From an uncultured Alphaproteobacteria bacterium (GTDB lineage: Bacteria; Pseudomonadota; Alphaproteobacteria; Methylaequorales; Methylaequoraceae): a DNA stretch of 64,000 nt. Shown piece by piece: positions 37,611-47,647 of this stretch; positions within the stretch are counted from its first letter, which is position 1; the number at the start of each line of letters is the position of its first letter. The stretch covers positions 40,577-104,576 of the forward strand of contig CACNAV010000006.1 of assembly GCA_902618535.1 (NCBI GenBank), read 5' to 3'. A model generated the notes under the pieces. The model saw only the letters and a program-made list of their open reading frames with translations. It ran no database searches and was not told where the DNA came from. The position numbers and the translations under genes were made by a program.

Positions 37611-38987
37611 ATGAATATTGAAGGAAAAATATTAATTATTGACGACGAAATTGATATTTGTGAGCAATTATCTGGGTTGTTAAATGACAGAGGCTTTACA
37701 TGTAATTACTGTATTTCTTCTGATGAAGGAATAAAGGAGTTTAAAAAAAACTCCTATTCTCTTGTTATTCTTGATATTTGGTTAAATAACTCAAAGTTTG
37801 ATGGCTTCCAAACTCTTGAGGAAATCAAAGAACTTAATGAAACTGTTCCGATAATTATGATTAGTGGACATGGTAACATAGAAACTGCAGTAAATTCCAT
37901 AAAAAAAGGTGCCTATGATTTTATAGAAAAACCACTTGATGGAGATTTATTAATTTTCAAAGTTTCAAAAGCATTGGAGAATTATGATTTAAAAAATAAA
38001 GTGAATAATTTGAACCAATTAAAAAATAATAATTATGTTGCAAATTCTGAAGCTTCAAAAAAGGTAATAAATTCTTTAAACAAAATCTCAAAAACAGAAT
38101 CTTCTATTTTACTAAGTGGACTAACTGGAAGTGGGAGAGAGTTCTTAGCAAGAAAAATTCATTTTGAATCTAATAGAAATAATAAAAGATTTAAGGTAAT
38201 AGATTTTTATGATTTAGATAAAGTTAAAACGGAGATAAAATTATTTGGAAGCGAAGAAAAAGGAATAATAAAGTCTGTTGGAATTTTTGATGATGTAAAT
38301 GGGGGAACACTTTTTGTTAAAAATATTGATAAAATGAGCTCAAAAGTTCAAGGAAAATTGTTAAGAGTTTTGGAAGAAAAAAAATATTATAGAATAGGAG
38401 GCGTGAGTTCAAATAACATCGATTTTCGAATTATTTCCTCTTCAAAAATGCTATTAAATGATTTAAAGAAATGTGGTAGTTTTAGAACTGATCTTTTGAA
38501 TAAAATTAATTTTTTTGAAATCACGGTGCCATCAATTAAAGAAAGAACTGAGGACATAAATGATCTTGTAAAAGAATTTCTAATCTCGTCCTTGAACTTT
38601 CATAAAATGAATATAGAAAACGTTTCAAATGATGCTATTCTATTTTTTTCTAAATTAGTATGTGTGAATAATATTGCACAATTAAAAAAATTTATTGAAT
38701 GGAGCGTCTTTATGCTGTCGGAAATTAAAAATGAGAAAATAACAAAAGATAAGGTTGTCAGTTTACTTAATGGTTTTTTAAATGAAGATCAAACAGAAAA
38801 AGATGAAAAACAAGCGTACTTAGATTATAACATAAAGGAAGCTAGAGAATCTTTTGAAAAAAACTACTTAACATATAATTTAAAAAAATATAACAATAAT
38901 ATATCTCAAGTATCCCAGAAAATTGGTATGGAAAGAACTGCACTTTATAGAAAATTAAAATTGTTAAAAATTTATGCAAGTAGTTAA
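37611..38987 (+). CDS. ntrX: Nitrogen regulation response regulator NtrX with degenerate ATPase site
   Basis: NtrX is the partner of NtrY. The receiver (residues about 5-120) keeps its acidic pocket and phospho-Asp in LVILDIWL, and a Fis-like helix-turn-helix ends the protein (ISQVSQKIGMERTALYRKL). The central AAA+ domain is damaged: Walker A reads GLTGSGRE, with Arg176 in place of Lys, and Walker B reads GGTLFVKNIDKM, with Lys237-Asn238 in place of Asp-Glu. The GAFTGA loop that contacts sigma-54 is also absent, as in other alphaproteobacterial NtrX. It probably works as a DNA-binding regulator without ATP hydrolysis. Confidence 0.9.
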   Translation: MNIEGKILIIDDEIDICEQLSGLLNDRGFTCNYCISSDEGIKEFKKNSYSLVILDIWLNNSKFDGFQTLEEIKELNETVPIIMISGHGNIETAVNSIKKGAYDFIEKPLDGDLLIFKVSKALENYDLKNKVNNLNQLKNNNYVANSEASKKVINSLNKISKTESSILLSGLTGSGREFLARKIHFESNRNNKRFKVIDFYDLDKVKTEIKLFGSEEKGIIKSVGIFDDVNGGTLFVKNIDKMSSKVQGKLLRVLEEKKYYRIGGVSSNNIDFRIISSSKMLLNDLKKCGSFRTDLLNKINFFEITVPSIKERTEDINDLVKEFLISSLNFHKMNIENVSNDAILFFSKLVCVNNIAQLKKFIEWSVFMLSEIKNEKITKDKVVSLLNGFLNEDQTEKDEKQAYLDYNIKEARESFEKNYLTYNLKKYNNNISQVSQKIGMERTALYRKLKLLKIYASS

Positions 38988-38993
38988 TATTAT

Positions 38994-40376
38994 ATGAAAA
39001 TCATTGTTTGTGGTGCTGGTGAGGTTGGAGCTAATATTGCTAGACAACTTGTTTATGAAGATAACGATGTTACGATAATTGATGATTCTGAATCTAGCTT
39101 AAGATCTTTAAATAAAACCTTAGATCTAAAGAGTGTTTGCGGTAAGATAATCCTTCCTGAAATTTTAGAGAAAGCTGGAGCTAACGAAGCAGATATAATT
39201 ATCGCAGTTTCAGAAGAAGACGAATCTAATATTCTTTGTTGTCAATTAGCTGACTTTATATTTAATATACCCACTAAAGTTGCACGAATTAAAGAGGCAG
39301 GTTTTTTAAATCCTAAATATTATGATAATCTTTTTGTTAAAAATAAAATTGATTTAGATGCAGTCATCTCTCCAGAATTGGAGGTAGCTAAAGCAATTAT
39401 TAGACAACTAAATACTCCTGGGGCATTCGACTCTTTCTATTTAGGTGATAAGGTTGCTAGAATTATAGGAATGTCTATTGAAGAATCATGTCCCATTGTA
39501 AATACTCCGTTAAGGATGTTGCCGGGTATTTTTTCAGGCTTAGAGGTTAAAATTTTATCCATATTCAGGGATAATGAAATTATCATTCCAACAGGCAAAG
39601 TAGAGATTTATCCAGGAGATGATATTTATATATGTATAAAAAATAAAGATTTATTGAGAGCACTAAGAGTATTTGGAATTAAATCACAAGAAAATAGAAA
39701 AGTTGTGATTGTGGGAGCTGGAAATGTTGGGTTCAATATTATTAAAATAATTGAGAAAGATTATCCAGAAATCAGTTGTAAGATTATTGATAATAACCTT
39801 GAAAAAACTAAATCAGTTTCATCTAAACTTTCCAATCAAAATACCATTTTATATGGTGATGCATTAGATACTGCAATTCTTAAAGAAGCTGGTGTATCAG
39901 GAGCAGAGGCAATCATATCTGTTACGGATGATGACGAAACAAATATTTTTGTATCTTTATTGGCAAAAGATCTTGGCTGCAAGAGATCTATGGCAATTGT
40001 AAGTAATGAAAATTATAGAAGATTATCAAAAAAATTAACTTTGGATGTTCTCATTAACCCAGGAAATATTACAACATCTGCAATTCTTCAATATGTAAGA
40101 AGAGGTAAGGTCAAAGAAGTACATGATTTTGGAAATGATCGTGGAGAAATAATGGAAATTGAAATTCTTCCAACAACAAAGTTTTCTGATAAAAAAATAT
40201 CTGACCTTACTATGCCAAAAGGTGTCGTTATTGGAGGGGTTGTAAGGAACAATGAATTGATATTAACTGACGAAAATACAATACTTCAGGTAAAAGATAA
40301 ACTTATAATCTTTTCAATTCCTTCGTCAATAAAAGATATTGAAAAGTATTCTGAGGTTAATATAGAGTTTTTTTGA
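38994..40376 (+). CDS. trkA: Trk potassium uptake regulator TrkA
   Basis: TrkA is the cytosolic NAD-binding subunit that gates TrkH/TrkG potassium channels. Two RCK units are seen, each beginning with a Rossmann loop (CGAGEVGANIARQL at residue 5, VGAGNVGFNIIKII near residue 242) and ending with a TrkA_C subdomain. It is 460 residues. The place after ntrX is the usual one in alphaproteobacteria. No trkH is in the window. Confidence 0.94.
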   Translation: MKIIVCGAGEVGANIARQLVYEDNDVTIIDDSESSLRSLNKTLDLKSVCGKIILPEILEKAGANEADIIIAVSEEDESNILCCQLADFIFNIPTKVARIKEAGFLNPKYYDNLFVKNKIDLDAVISPELEVAKAIIRQLNTPGAFDSFYLGDKVARIIGMSIEESCPIVNTPLRMLPGIFSGLEVKILSIFRDNEIIIPTGKVEIYPGDDIYICIKNKDLLRALRVFGIKSQENRKVVIVGAGNVGFNIIKIIEKDYPEISCKIIDNNLEKTKSVSSKLSNQNTILYGDALDTAILKEAGVSGAEAIISVTDDDETNIFVSLLAKDLGCKRSMAIVSNENYRRLSKKLTLDVLINPGNITTSAILQYVRRGKVKEVHDFGNDRGEIMEIEILPTTKFSDKKISDLTMPKGVVIGGVVRNNELILTDENTILQVKDKLIIFSIPSSIKDIEKYSEVNIEFF

Positions 40377-41227
40377 TGTCCTTCTCCTATATCAATGGTT
40401 CTTACACAAATAATATTGATGCGCAAATTTCTGTAGAGGACAGAGGGTTCAACTTTTCGGATGGAGTTTACGAAGTAATTGGTTTTCGAAAAGGAAAACT
40501 ATTAAACTTTAATAGACACTTAAATAGATTAAGTAAATCATTAATTGATTTAAAAATTAGTAAACCATTCACTAATCAAAACTCATTAAAAATAATTATT
40601 AATCATCTTTTGAAATTAAATGATATTAATAATGGCTTTTTGTACATACAAATCACTAGAGGAACTGCAAGAAGAAATCATCTTTTTCCTAATAATATCA
40701 AACCAAACGTTGTTATCTTTACTTTTTCAAGAGGAGGTTTGGATAAAATTAAAAAAGGTGTAAACGTTGGTCTTACAAAAGATCAAAGATGGATGCGCTG
40801 TGATATAAAGTCCATATCTTTATTAGCTAACGTGTTAGATAAGCAAAAGGGCCATGAAAGCGGTTTTTTTGAAGTATGGCAATCAAGAAAAAATTTTATT
40901 ACTGAGGGAACTACTTCTAATGCATTCATAGTAAATAAAAAGAGAGAAATTTACACGCATCCTAAAAATAACTTTATTCTTGGGGGGATAACAAGAGATT
41001 GTGTTGTTGAAATTGCATTGAAAAATAAACTAAAAGTTATTGAAAAAGCCTTTGATATTAATGATATAAAAAAATGTAATGAGGCATTTTTAACGAGCAC
41101 AACGCTTGGTGTTATTCCTGTCACTAAAGTTGATAACTTGGTTATTAATAAAAAAAAAATTGGTTTAATTACAAAAACTTTAATGAAGAAACTGGAAGAC
41201 TTTTTAGATAAACAAATTCATGAATGA
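40376..41227 (+). CDS. dat: Class IV PLP aminotransferase, probably D-amino acid transaminase
   Basis: The fold-type IV PLP enzyme shows INGSYTNNIDAQISVEDRGFNFSDGVYEV at the start region, the RWMRCDIKSISLLANVL block containing the PLP Lys, the EGTTSNAFIV phosphate loop and STTLGVIPV near the end. The RCDIKS segment is the form found in D-alanine transaminases. Members supply D-alanine and D-glutamate for the cell wall. I start at ATG 40376, sharing one base with the trkA stop. The end overlaps hflX by 8 nt, where hfq usually sits. Confidence 0.88.
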   Translation: MSFSYINGSYTNNIDAQISVEDRGFNFSDGVYEVIGFRKGKLLNFNRHLNRLSKSLIDLKISKPFTNQNSLKIIINHLLKLNDINNGFLYIQITRGTARRNHLFPNNIKPNVVIFTFSRGGLDKIKKGVNVGLTKDQRWMRCDIKSISLLANVLDKQKGHESGFFEVWQSRKNFITEGTTSNAFIVNKKREIYTHPKNNFILGGITRDCVVEIALKNKLKVIEKAFDINDIKKCNEAFLTSTTLGVIPVTKVDNLVINKKKIGLITKTLMKKLEDFLDKQIHE

Positions 41228-42296
41228 TAAAGATATTTTAGTAATTCATCCATATTTAAAAAAAAAAAGAATAAATAAGGATTATTTTCTAGAGGAAGCT
41301 ATAAATCTAGTAAAAGCAATTAATTTAAACTGTATTGATAGTCTATTAGTAGGTTTAGATACAATTAGTCCCAAAACTTACCTAAATAAAGGCTTTATCA
41401 GAAAAATTAAACTAGAGGCTAGCAACTACAAAGTAGATCTTTTACTTATAAATACAACTTTGTCTCCAATTCAACAAAGAAACCTTGAAAAAGACTTGAA
41501 TTGTAAGGTTTTGGATAGGACAAATTTGATATTAGAAATATTTGGTTCCAGAGCAAAATCTAATGAAGGAAAACTTAGTGTAACGTTAGCAAGCTTAGAG
41601 TATCAAAAGAGTAGACTCGTAAGATCGTGGACACATCTTGAAAGACAAAGAGGTGGTGCTGGATTTATGGGTGGGCCTGGGGAAAAACAAATAGAGTCTG
41701 ACAGAAGGCAAATTACAGAAAGAATAAATAGATTAAAAAAAAAAATTAAAAATATCATTTCCAGAAGAAATAACCAAAGATATAGAAGACAAAAAAATAA
41801 AGTACCAATAATCTCTCTTGTCGGTTACACAAACTCTGGTAAATCAACATTATTCAATAAATTAACGAAAGCAAATGTTTTATCCAAAGATATGCTTTTT
41901 GCTTCATTAGATTCGACAATAAGAAAGTCCTTTTTTAAAAATATGAATTTTGTTTTTGTTGATACCGTAGGTTTTATTCGTGATCTTCCTACAACACTAA
42001 TTGACGCATTCAAGTCAACGCTGGATGAGATAATTTATTCAGATTTAATCCTTCATGTAAGAGATATATCAAGTCAATATTATTTAGAACAGAGAAATGA
42101 AGTGATAAAAATTTTAGATGAAATTGGTATCTACAACGATGATCAAAGAATAATAGAGGTGATTAATAAAGTTGACTTGATAGAGAATTTGAAAAAACAT
42201 CATAATTCATTTAGTGGTCAGTCTGTGCATGTTTCAGCACTAAGTGGTGAGGGTATTGAGGAACTTAAAACTAAAATTGCAAAAAAAATCACCTGA
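41220..42296 (+). CDS. hflX: Ribosome-associated GTPase HflX
   Basis: HflX binds the large ribosomal subunit and rescues stalled or heat-damaged ribosomes. The N-domain leads to the glycine-rich linker GGAGFMGGPGEKQIESDRR, followed by the GTPase domain with G1 GYTNSGKS, G3 DTVGF and G4 NKVD. At 358 residues it lacks the long C-terminal extension of E. coli. It overlaps dat by 8 nt and its stop is one base from the convergent gene at 42298. Confidence 0.95.
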   Translation: MNDKDILVIHPYLKKKRINKDYFLEEAINLVKAINLNCIDSLLVGLDTISPKTYLNKGFIRKIKLEASNYKVDLLLINTTLSPIQQRNLEKDLNCKVLDRTNLILEIFGSRAKSNEGKLSVTLASLEYQKSRLVRSWTHLERQRGGAGFMGGPGEKQIESDRRQITERINRLKKKIKNIISRRNNQRYRRQKNKVPIISLVGYTNSGKSTLFNKLTKANVLSKDMLFASLDSTIRKSFFKNMNFVFVDTVGFIRDLPTTLIDAFKSTLDEIIYSDLILHVRDISSQYYLEQRNEVIKILDEIGIYNDDQRIIEVINKVDLIENLKKHHNSFSGQSVHVSALSGEGIEELKTKIAKKIT

Positions 42297-42297
42297 A

Positions 42298-43173
42298 TTA
42301 CTTCAATAACCTAATTAAATTTGATGTATCTTCTTTTGAATAACCTTTTTTTATCAACTTCATATAATAACCTTTAATTTGTTTTGTTATTGGCAACTCA
42401 ATATTAGAGATCTTTGATTCGTTTAACAAAATCTTAAGATCTTTTAGCATTAGTTTGTTCATAAAACCAAAGTTAAATTTATTATTCCACATTGTTATGG
42501 ATCTGTTTTCAAGTTGCCAAGATTGTGCAGCACCATTTTGTATCGCTTCTAGTAAATTTTCTACATTTAGTTTTTTTTTTTTTGCAAAATTTAACCCTTC
42601 AGCTAAACCTTGAATTATTGATGCAACACAAATTTGGTTAACCATTTTTGTAAGCTGTCCGTTTCCTGATTTACCCATATAAATTATTGACTTATAATAA
42701 CAATCTAAACTTTTTTTTAATATTTCAAATTTATTTTTCTCTCCTCCCACCATGATTGCTAAATTACCTTTTTGTGCACCAATCTCTCCACCACTAACAG
42801 GTGCGTCAAAAAAAAAAACTTGCTTGCTCCTAAATTTTTTGAAAAGTTTTATTGATATATTTAATGATGCAGTAGTGTGGTCCACTATAATTGTATTTTT
42901 TTTTACACCATCTAAAATTTTATTTTTTCTTAAATATATATCTTCCAAATCATTGTCATCACCTACACAAGAGATTATAAGTTCTGAATTTTCTGCTAAT
43001 TCCTTAGGATTGTTATATAAATTAATTTTCCCTTTATTGGCAAATTTCTTTATAAATTTTTTTGTATTAATTGAATTCCTTTTGAGGATATTAATATTTT
43101 TGTATTTTTTTAAAAGATGAGAAGCCATATTACCTCCCATTATTCCTAAGCCTATGAAACCTATTTTTTTCAT
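42298..43173 (-). CDS. Beta-hydroxyacid dehydrogenase (3-hydroxyisobutyrate / tartronate-semialdehyde reductase type)
   Basis: The enzyme is a NAD(P)-dependent dehydrogenase of the 6-phosphogluconate-like superfamily. It has the Rossmann loop GFIGLGIMGGNMASHL, the substrate-binding DAPVSGGEIGAQKG block and the catalytic Lys in GNGQLTKMVNQI near residue 175. The 291-residue length fits MmsB or GarR. The exact substrate (3-hydroxyisobutyrate, tartronate semialdehyde or succinic semialdehyde) cannot be told from the sequence. It overlaps clpB by 4 nt. Confidence 0.85.
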   Translation of the reverse strand: MKKIGFIGLGIMGGNMASHLLKKYKNINILKRNSINTKKFIKKFANKGKINLYNNPKELAENSELIISCVGDDNDLEDIYLRKNKILDGVKKNTIIVDHTTASLNISIKLFKKFRSKQVFFFDAPVSGGEIGAQKGNLAIMVGGEKNKFEILKKSLDCYYKSIIYMGKSGNGQLTKMVNQICVASIIQGLAEGLNFAKKKKLNVENLLEAIQNGAAQSWQLENRSITMWNNKFNFGFMNKLMLKDLKILLNESKISNIELPITKQIKGYYMKLIKKGYSKEDTSNLIRLLK

Positions 43174-45755
43174 AATTTAATTTTAAAATCTAGTTCACTA
43201 TTTTTTGTTGAAATAAAAACTTTGCTTTTCTCGTTTATTTCATTGCTTATCATCATATGTGCTATTTTATCAATAACATGTGTTTGTATTACTCTTTTCA
43301 ATGGTCTAGCGCCATAAGATGATGAAAAACCCTCATCAATCAACCAATTTTCTGCTTTTTCATCAAGCTCTATTTGAATTTTCTTAATCTTTAGAAAATC
43401 GACAATCTCAGAAATTTGTAATTTAAGTATTTTATTCATTTCCTGTTTTGAAAGTCTGTTAAAGATAATTATTTCATCAACTCTATTAAGAAACTCTGGC
43501 TTAAATTTTTGCCTAACCTTTTCCAGAATTTTCTCTTGAGTAAATATTTCAATTTTATTTTTTTGTTCTTCTGAAAAATTGATTAATTCAGCACCTATAT
43601 TCGATGTCATTATAATTATTGTATTTTTAAAATTGACAGTTCTTCCATGTGAGTCGGTAAGTCTTCCTTCATCAAAAACTTGTAAAAGAATATTATAAAT
43701 TTCTGAATGAGCTTTCTCAATTTCATCAAGTAGAACAACTTGGTATGGTTTTCTTCTAATAGATTCTGTAAGTAGTCCTCCACTTTCAAAACCAATATAA
43801 CCTGGAGGTGAACCAATAAGTTTAGATACAGAGTGTTTTTCCATATATTCAGACATATCTAATCTAAAAAAGGAATTTGTTTGGTTGAATAAAAAATTTG
43901 AAAGAGTTTTCGTAAGTTCTGTTTTTCCAACACCTGTAGGCCCTAAAAAAAGAAAAATACCAATGGGTCTATCAGGATCTTGAATTCCTGCTCTGGACCT
44001 TAAAACAGCTTTCGAAATTTTTTCAATTGCTTCTTTTTGTCCAATAACTTTATTGGCTAGAATTTTATTCATATTTAGTATTTTATTTTTTTCTTTCTCA
44101 AGCATTCTTTCCTCAGGAACGCCAGTAATCTTTGATACAACTTGAGCTATTTCATTTGATGTTACTTCTTTACTTAAAATGGTATTCTCTTTTGTTTCTT
44201 CTAGATAGGATAGTTTTCTTTCTAATTCAGGTATTTTTCCGTAGGCTAGTTCTCCAGCTTCAGAGAGCTTTCCATCTCTTTGTAAAATATTTAACTTATT
44301 TCTTTGAAGGTCCACATCAGATTTGAGTCTTTGTATTTCAATTATTTTTTCCTTTTCCTTATTCCATTTCTGATTTAAGTTATTGTATTGATTTTCCAGT
44401 TCACCAATTATTTTTTTCAGGTCTTTTGACCTTTCTGTGGATTTTCTATCATCGTCTTTTTTTAAACTTTCATATTCAATTTTATTTTGTAAGAGCTTCC
44501 TCTCTATTTTATCCAGATCTTCAGGTTTCGAGTCAATTTGTAATCTAATCCTAGAAGCAGCTTCATCCATTAAATCAATGGCTTTATCTGGAAGAAATCT
44601 GTCATTAATATATCTGTTTGATAACTCAACAGCTGATATAATCGCTGAATCTAATATTTTTACTCCATGATACGCTTCATATTTCTGTTTTAAGCCTCTT
44701 AAAATCGAAATTGAATCATCAATTGATGGTTCTTCTACCAACACTTGTTGAAACCTTCTAGCAAGAGCAGTATCTTTTTCAATATTTTCTCTATATTCAT
44801 TAAGAGTCGTAGCACCTATGCAGTGTAATTCTCCTCTTGCTAAGGCTGGTTTTAGAAGATTTGATGCATCTAGAGATCCATCAGCTTTCCCTGCTCCAAC
44901 AAGAGTGTGAATTTCATCAATAAATAAAATAATTGAATTTTGATTTTCTGATACTTCCTTGAGTATTGACTTTAATCTTTCTTCAAATTCTCCTCTAAAT
45001 TTTGCTCCAGCAATAATTAGTCCTAGATCTAATGAAAGTATTTTTTTTAACTTTAAAGAATCTGGAACATCGTCGTTTACAATTCTTAAAGCTAACCCTT
45101 CAATAATTGCTGTTTTACCCACACCAGGTTCACCTATGAGAACTGGGTTATTTTTGGTTCTTCTAGATAGAACTTGAATACTTCTTCTTATTTCCTCTTC
45201 TCTTCCAATTACAGGGTCTAACTTTCCATTTTTGGCTAACTCAGTAACATCAACTGAAAATTTTTTTAAAGCATCTGTGTCTATTGATTTATTTAAACTG
45301 TCTATTGTCTGTCCCTTTCTTATCTTAAGGATTGATTTTTTTAATGTATCTTTGTTTAAGCCATTTTTTTGCAGTAAGTCAAAGATTTTAAGTTTTTCAC
45401 AATTTAAAATAGAATACAATAAAATCTCAGGTGAAATATAGCGATCATTAAATTCTTTAATTAAATCTTTAGATTTAAGAAAAGCTTGCACTATTTCACT
45501 TGAAAAATAAATGTTAATATTATTACCCAAAATTGTAGGAAAAGATTGAATTATATTTTCGAGATCTTTTCTTATTTTGGATATATCAACGTTTAAATCA
45601 TTTAAAATATTTTTAATATATTCATCGTTTTGATCAAAAAGAGTTAAAACTAAATGTTCAGGGGTTACTTGTTGATGATTATTCTCAATGGCTTTATTCT
45701 GAGAATCATTAATTAAAATTTTACTTTTTTCACTAAATAGTTCAAAATTTATCAT
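43170..45755 (-). CDS. clpB: Chaperone ClpB (disaggregase)
   Basis: ClpB pulls proteins out of aggregates together with DnaK. The 861-residue protein has the double Clp_N repeat (residues 1-145), AAA domain 1 with Walker [11 protein letters not shown] and Walker [14 protein letters not shown], the long middle coiled coil (about 400-525) that separates ClpB from ClpA and ClpC, and AAA domain 2 with [12 protein letters not shown] and LLDEIEKAH. No heat-shock promoter stands out in the 47-nt divergent gap to 45803. Confidence 0.96.
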   Translation of the reverse strand: MINFELFSEKSKILINDSQNKAIENNHQQVTPEHLVLTLFDQNDEYIKNILNDLNVDISKIRKDLENIIQSFPTILGNNINIYFSSEIVQAFLKSKDLIKEFNDRYISPEILLYSILNCEKLKIFDLLQKNGLNKDTLKKSILKIRKGQTIDSLNKSIDTDALKKFSVDVTELAKNGKLDPVIGREEEIRRSIQVLSRRTKNNPVLIGEPGVGKTAIIEGLALRIVNDDVPDSLKLKKILSLDLGLIIAGAKFRGEFEERLKSILKEVSENQNSIILFIDEIHTLVGAGKADGSLDASNLLKPALARGELHCIGATTLNEYRENIEKDTALARRFQQVLVEEPSIDDSISILRGLKQKYEAYHGVKILDSAIISAVELSNRYINDRFLPDKAIDLMDEAASRIRLQIDSKPEDLDKIERKLLQNKIEYESLKKDDDRKSTERSKDLKKIIGELENQYNNLNQKWNKEKEKIIEIQRLKSDVDLQRNKLNILQRDGKLSEAGELAYGKIPELERKLSYLEETKENTILSKEVTSNEIAQVVSKITGVPEERMLEKEKNKILNMNKILANKVIGQKEAIEKISKAVLRSRAGIQDPDRPIGIFLFLGPTGVGKTELTKTLSNFLFNQTNSFFRLDMSEYMEKHSVSKLIGSPPGYIGFESGGLLTESIRRKPYQVVLLDEIEKAHSEIYNILLQVFDEGRLTDSHGRTVNFKNTIIIMTSNIGAELINFSEEQKNKIEIFTQEKILEKVRQKFKPEFLNRVDEIIIFNRLSKQEMNKILKLQISEIVDFLKIKKIQIELDEKAENWLIDEGFSSSYGARPLKRVIQTHVIDKIAHMMISNEINEKSKVFISTKNSELDFKIKL

Positions 45756-45802
45756 TAAAAATTATACTCCACTAATATAAAATATAAGAAAAGAATACTT
45801 AA

Positions 45803-46948
45803 GTGAATAAAAATCTTCCTCTTAGTAATATTGTAGTACTAGATTTAACAAATGTGCTTTCCGGTCCTTTTGCTACACAAATATTATCAGATCTTGGTGC
45901 TGAAATAATTAAAGTAGAAAAACCTAATGGTGATGATTCTAGAAAGTTTGGACCTTTCATAAAAAAAAGATCATCATATTTTATTTCACTTAATAGGGGG
46001 AAAAAAAGTATAGTTGTAGACTTTAACAATGAGGAAGATAAAAAAATATTTAAAAAATTATTGGCGATTTCTGATGTTATTATTGATAATTTTAAACCTG
46101 GGACACTTGAAAAGTACGGATTTTCTTCTAGTTATTTAAAAAAAAACTTTCCATTACTTATACAAACAAAAATTAGTGGTTTTGGTGAAACAGGTCCGCT
46201 GAAAGAAAACCCAGCATACGATATGATAGTTCAAGCTATGGGAGGAATTATGAGTATTACAGGAAAGGATAAAAACGAAACTTACAGAGTTGGTTCGTCA
46301 ATTGGTGACATAGTAGCTGGACTTTACGCAGTGATTGGTGTCTTAACACAAATTATTTTTAGAAACCAATCAAAAAAAGGTTCAAGGTTAGATTTAAGTA
46401 TGCTGGATTGCCAAGTTGCAATACTTGAAAATGCTATAGCTAGATATTCAGTTGAAAAAAAGATTCCATGTCCTCTTGGAACTGACCATCCATCAATAAC
46501 ACCATTTGGAGCATTTAAAACATTAGATGGAACTTTGGCAATAGCTATTGGAAATAACAAAATGTTTAAAGACTTCTGTTATTCAATAAAAAATGAAGAA
46601 TTACATAAAAAAAAAAAATATGAAAATAACGCAAAAAGAAATAAAAACCTTTCAGACCTTAGAAGAGATATTGAATATCAAATGAAAAAAAAAAAAACAG
46701 ATTATTGGTGTAAAGTTTTTGTAAAAAATAAAATACCACATTCAAAAATTAATAATGTCAAAGATGTAATTAAAAATAAACAGGTTGAAAATAGAAAGAT
46801 GATTTTAGATTATAATTTTAATGCAATTAATAATTTAAAAATTTCAGGTAATCCTTTAAAATTTTCCTTCATGAATATTAATGATAACGTAAAAAAATCA
46901 CCAGATTTAAATGAAAATAAATCAGAAATATTAAAAAAAATTAAGTGA
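45803..46948 (+). CDS. CaiB/BaiF (family III) CoA-transferase
   Basis: Family III CoA-transferases move CoA between carboxylic acids. The N-terminal block LTNVLSGPFATQILSDLGAEIIKVE, RSSYFISLNRGKKSI and the catalytic-Asp segment SRLDLSMLDCQVAILENAI near residue 200 fit the family. At 381 residues the length is normal. The start is GTG at 45803. Substrate is unknown; no acyl-CoA metabolism genes flank it. Its stop is 3 nt from that of the convergent rhomboid gene. Confidence 0.9.
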   Translation: MNKNLPLSNIVVLDLTNVLSGPFATQILSDLGAEIIKVEKPNGDDSRKFGPFIKKRSSYFISLNRGKKSIVVDFNNEEDKKIFKKLLAISDVIIDNFKPGTLEKYGFSSSYLKKNFPLLIQTKISGFGETGPLKENPAYDMIVQAMGGIMSITGKDKNETYRVGSSIGDIVAGLYAVIGVLTQIIFRNQSKKGSRLDLSMLDCQVAILENAIARYSVEKKIPCPLGTDHPSITPFGAFKTLDGTLAIAIGNNKMFKDFCYSIKNEELHKKKKYENNAKRNKNLSDLRRDIEYQMKKKKTDYWCKVFVKNKIPHSKINNVKDVIKNKQVENRKMILDYNFNAINNLKISGNPLKFSFMNINDNVKKSPDLNENKSEILKKIK

Positions 46949-46951
46949 ATT

Positions 46952-47647
46952 CTAGTCCCATGGCCCCTTTTCGTTCTTGTCTAAAAAGATAGTTTTTCCT
47001 TTTTTTTTTGTGTTGTCGCTACCACTAAAGACAGCAAATAAATAACCAAAAATAAAACCACCAATATGTGCCAACCAAGCTACAGAAGAGTCTACATTGG
47101 AAAGGTTTAAAAATTGGTATAGAAACCAAAAAATAAGAAGAATATAAGCTGAAACTTTAACAGTAAAAAAAATAAAAAACGGAATTAGAACCAAAACTTT
47201 AGCTTTTGGAAAAAAATATAAATAAGCTCCTAATACACCGGCAATTGAACCTGATGCTCCTATCATAGGTACCTCTGAATTAAAGTTGAAAAAGGCTTGT
47301 GTTAAGGAAGCAAAAATTCCAGACAATAAATAAAAAAAAATAAATCTCTTTATACCGAGTTTATCTTCAACATTATCTGCAAAAATCCATAAGTATAACA
47401 TATTTCCAAGAAAATGCATCCACCCTCCATGAAGAAAAAGTGAGGTTATAAGAGTTAAATAACCAGGAAATGAAGGATATGTTACATTTTGGAATAAACT
47501 TAAGGGTTTGAATCCAAAAAAATAAATCCAGTAATTATTATCAGAAGATAGTATTTGAAAAAAAAAAACTAATGTACAGATGACTAAAATAACCAGCCTG
47601 ATATAGCATTTATTATTAGTTTTATTTTCATCCTTCAGTGGTATCAT
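46952..47647 (-). CDS. Rhomboid-family intramembrane serine protease
   Basis: Rhomboids cleave membrane proteins within the bilayer. The protein has about six membrane helices, the WMHFLGNMLYLWIF segment (His and Asn of the oxyanion site), the catalytic Ser in GASGSIAGVLGAY and the catalytic His in WLAHIGGFIFGYL. It is 231 residues, normal for a bacterial rhomboid. It shares one base with the phosphoesterase gene upstream and so is probably cotranscribed with it. Confidence 0.92.
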   Translation of the reverse strand: MIPLKDENKTNNKCYIRLVILVICTLVFFFQILSSDNNYWIYFFGFKPLSLFQNVTYPSFPGYLTLITSLFLHGGWMHFLGNMLYLWIFADNVEDKLGIKRFIFFYLLSGIFASLTQAFFNFNSEVPMIGASGSIAGVLGAYLYFFPKAKVLVLIPFFIFFTVKVSAYILLIFWFLYQFLNLSNVDSSVAWLAHIGGFIFGYLFAVFSGSDNTKKKGKTIFLDKNEKGPWD

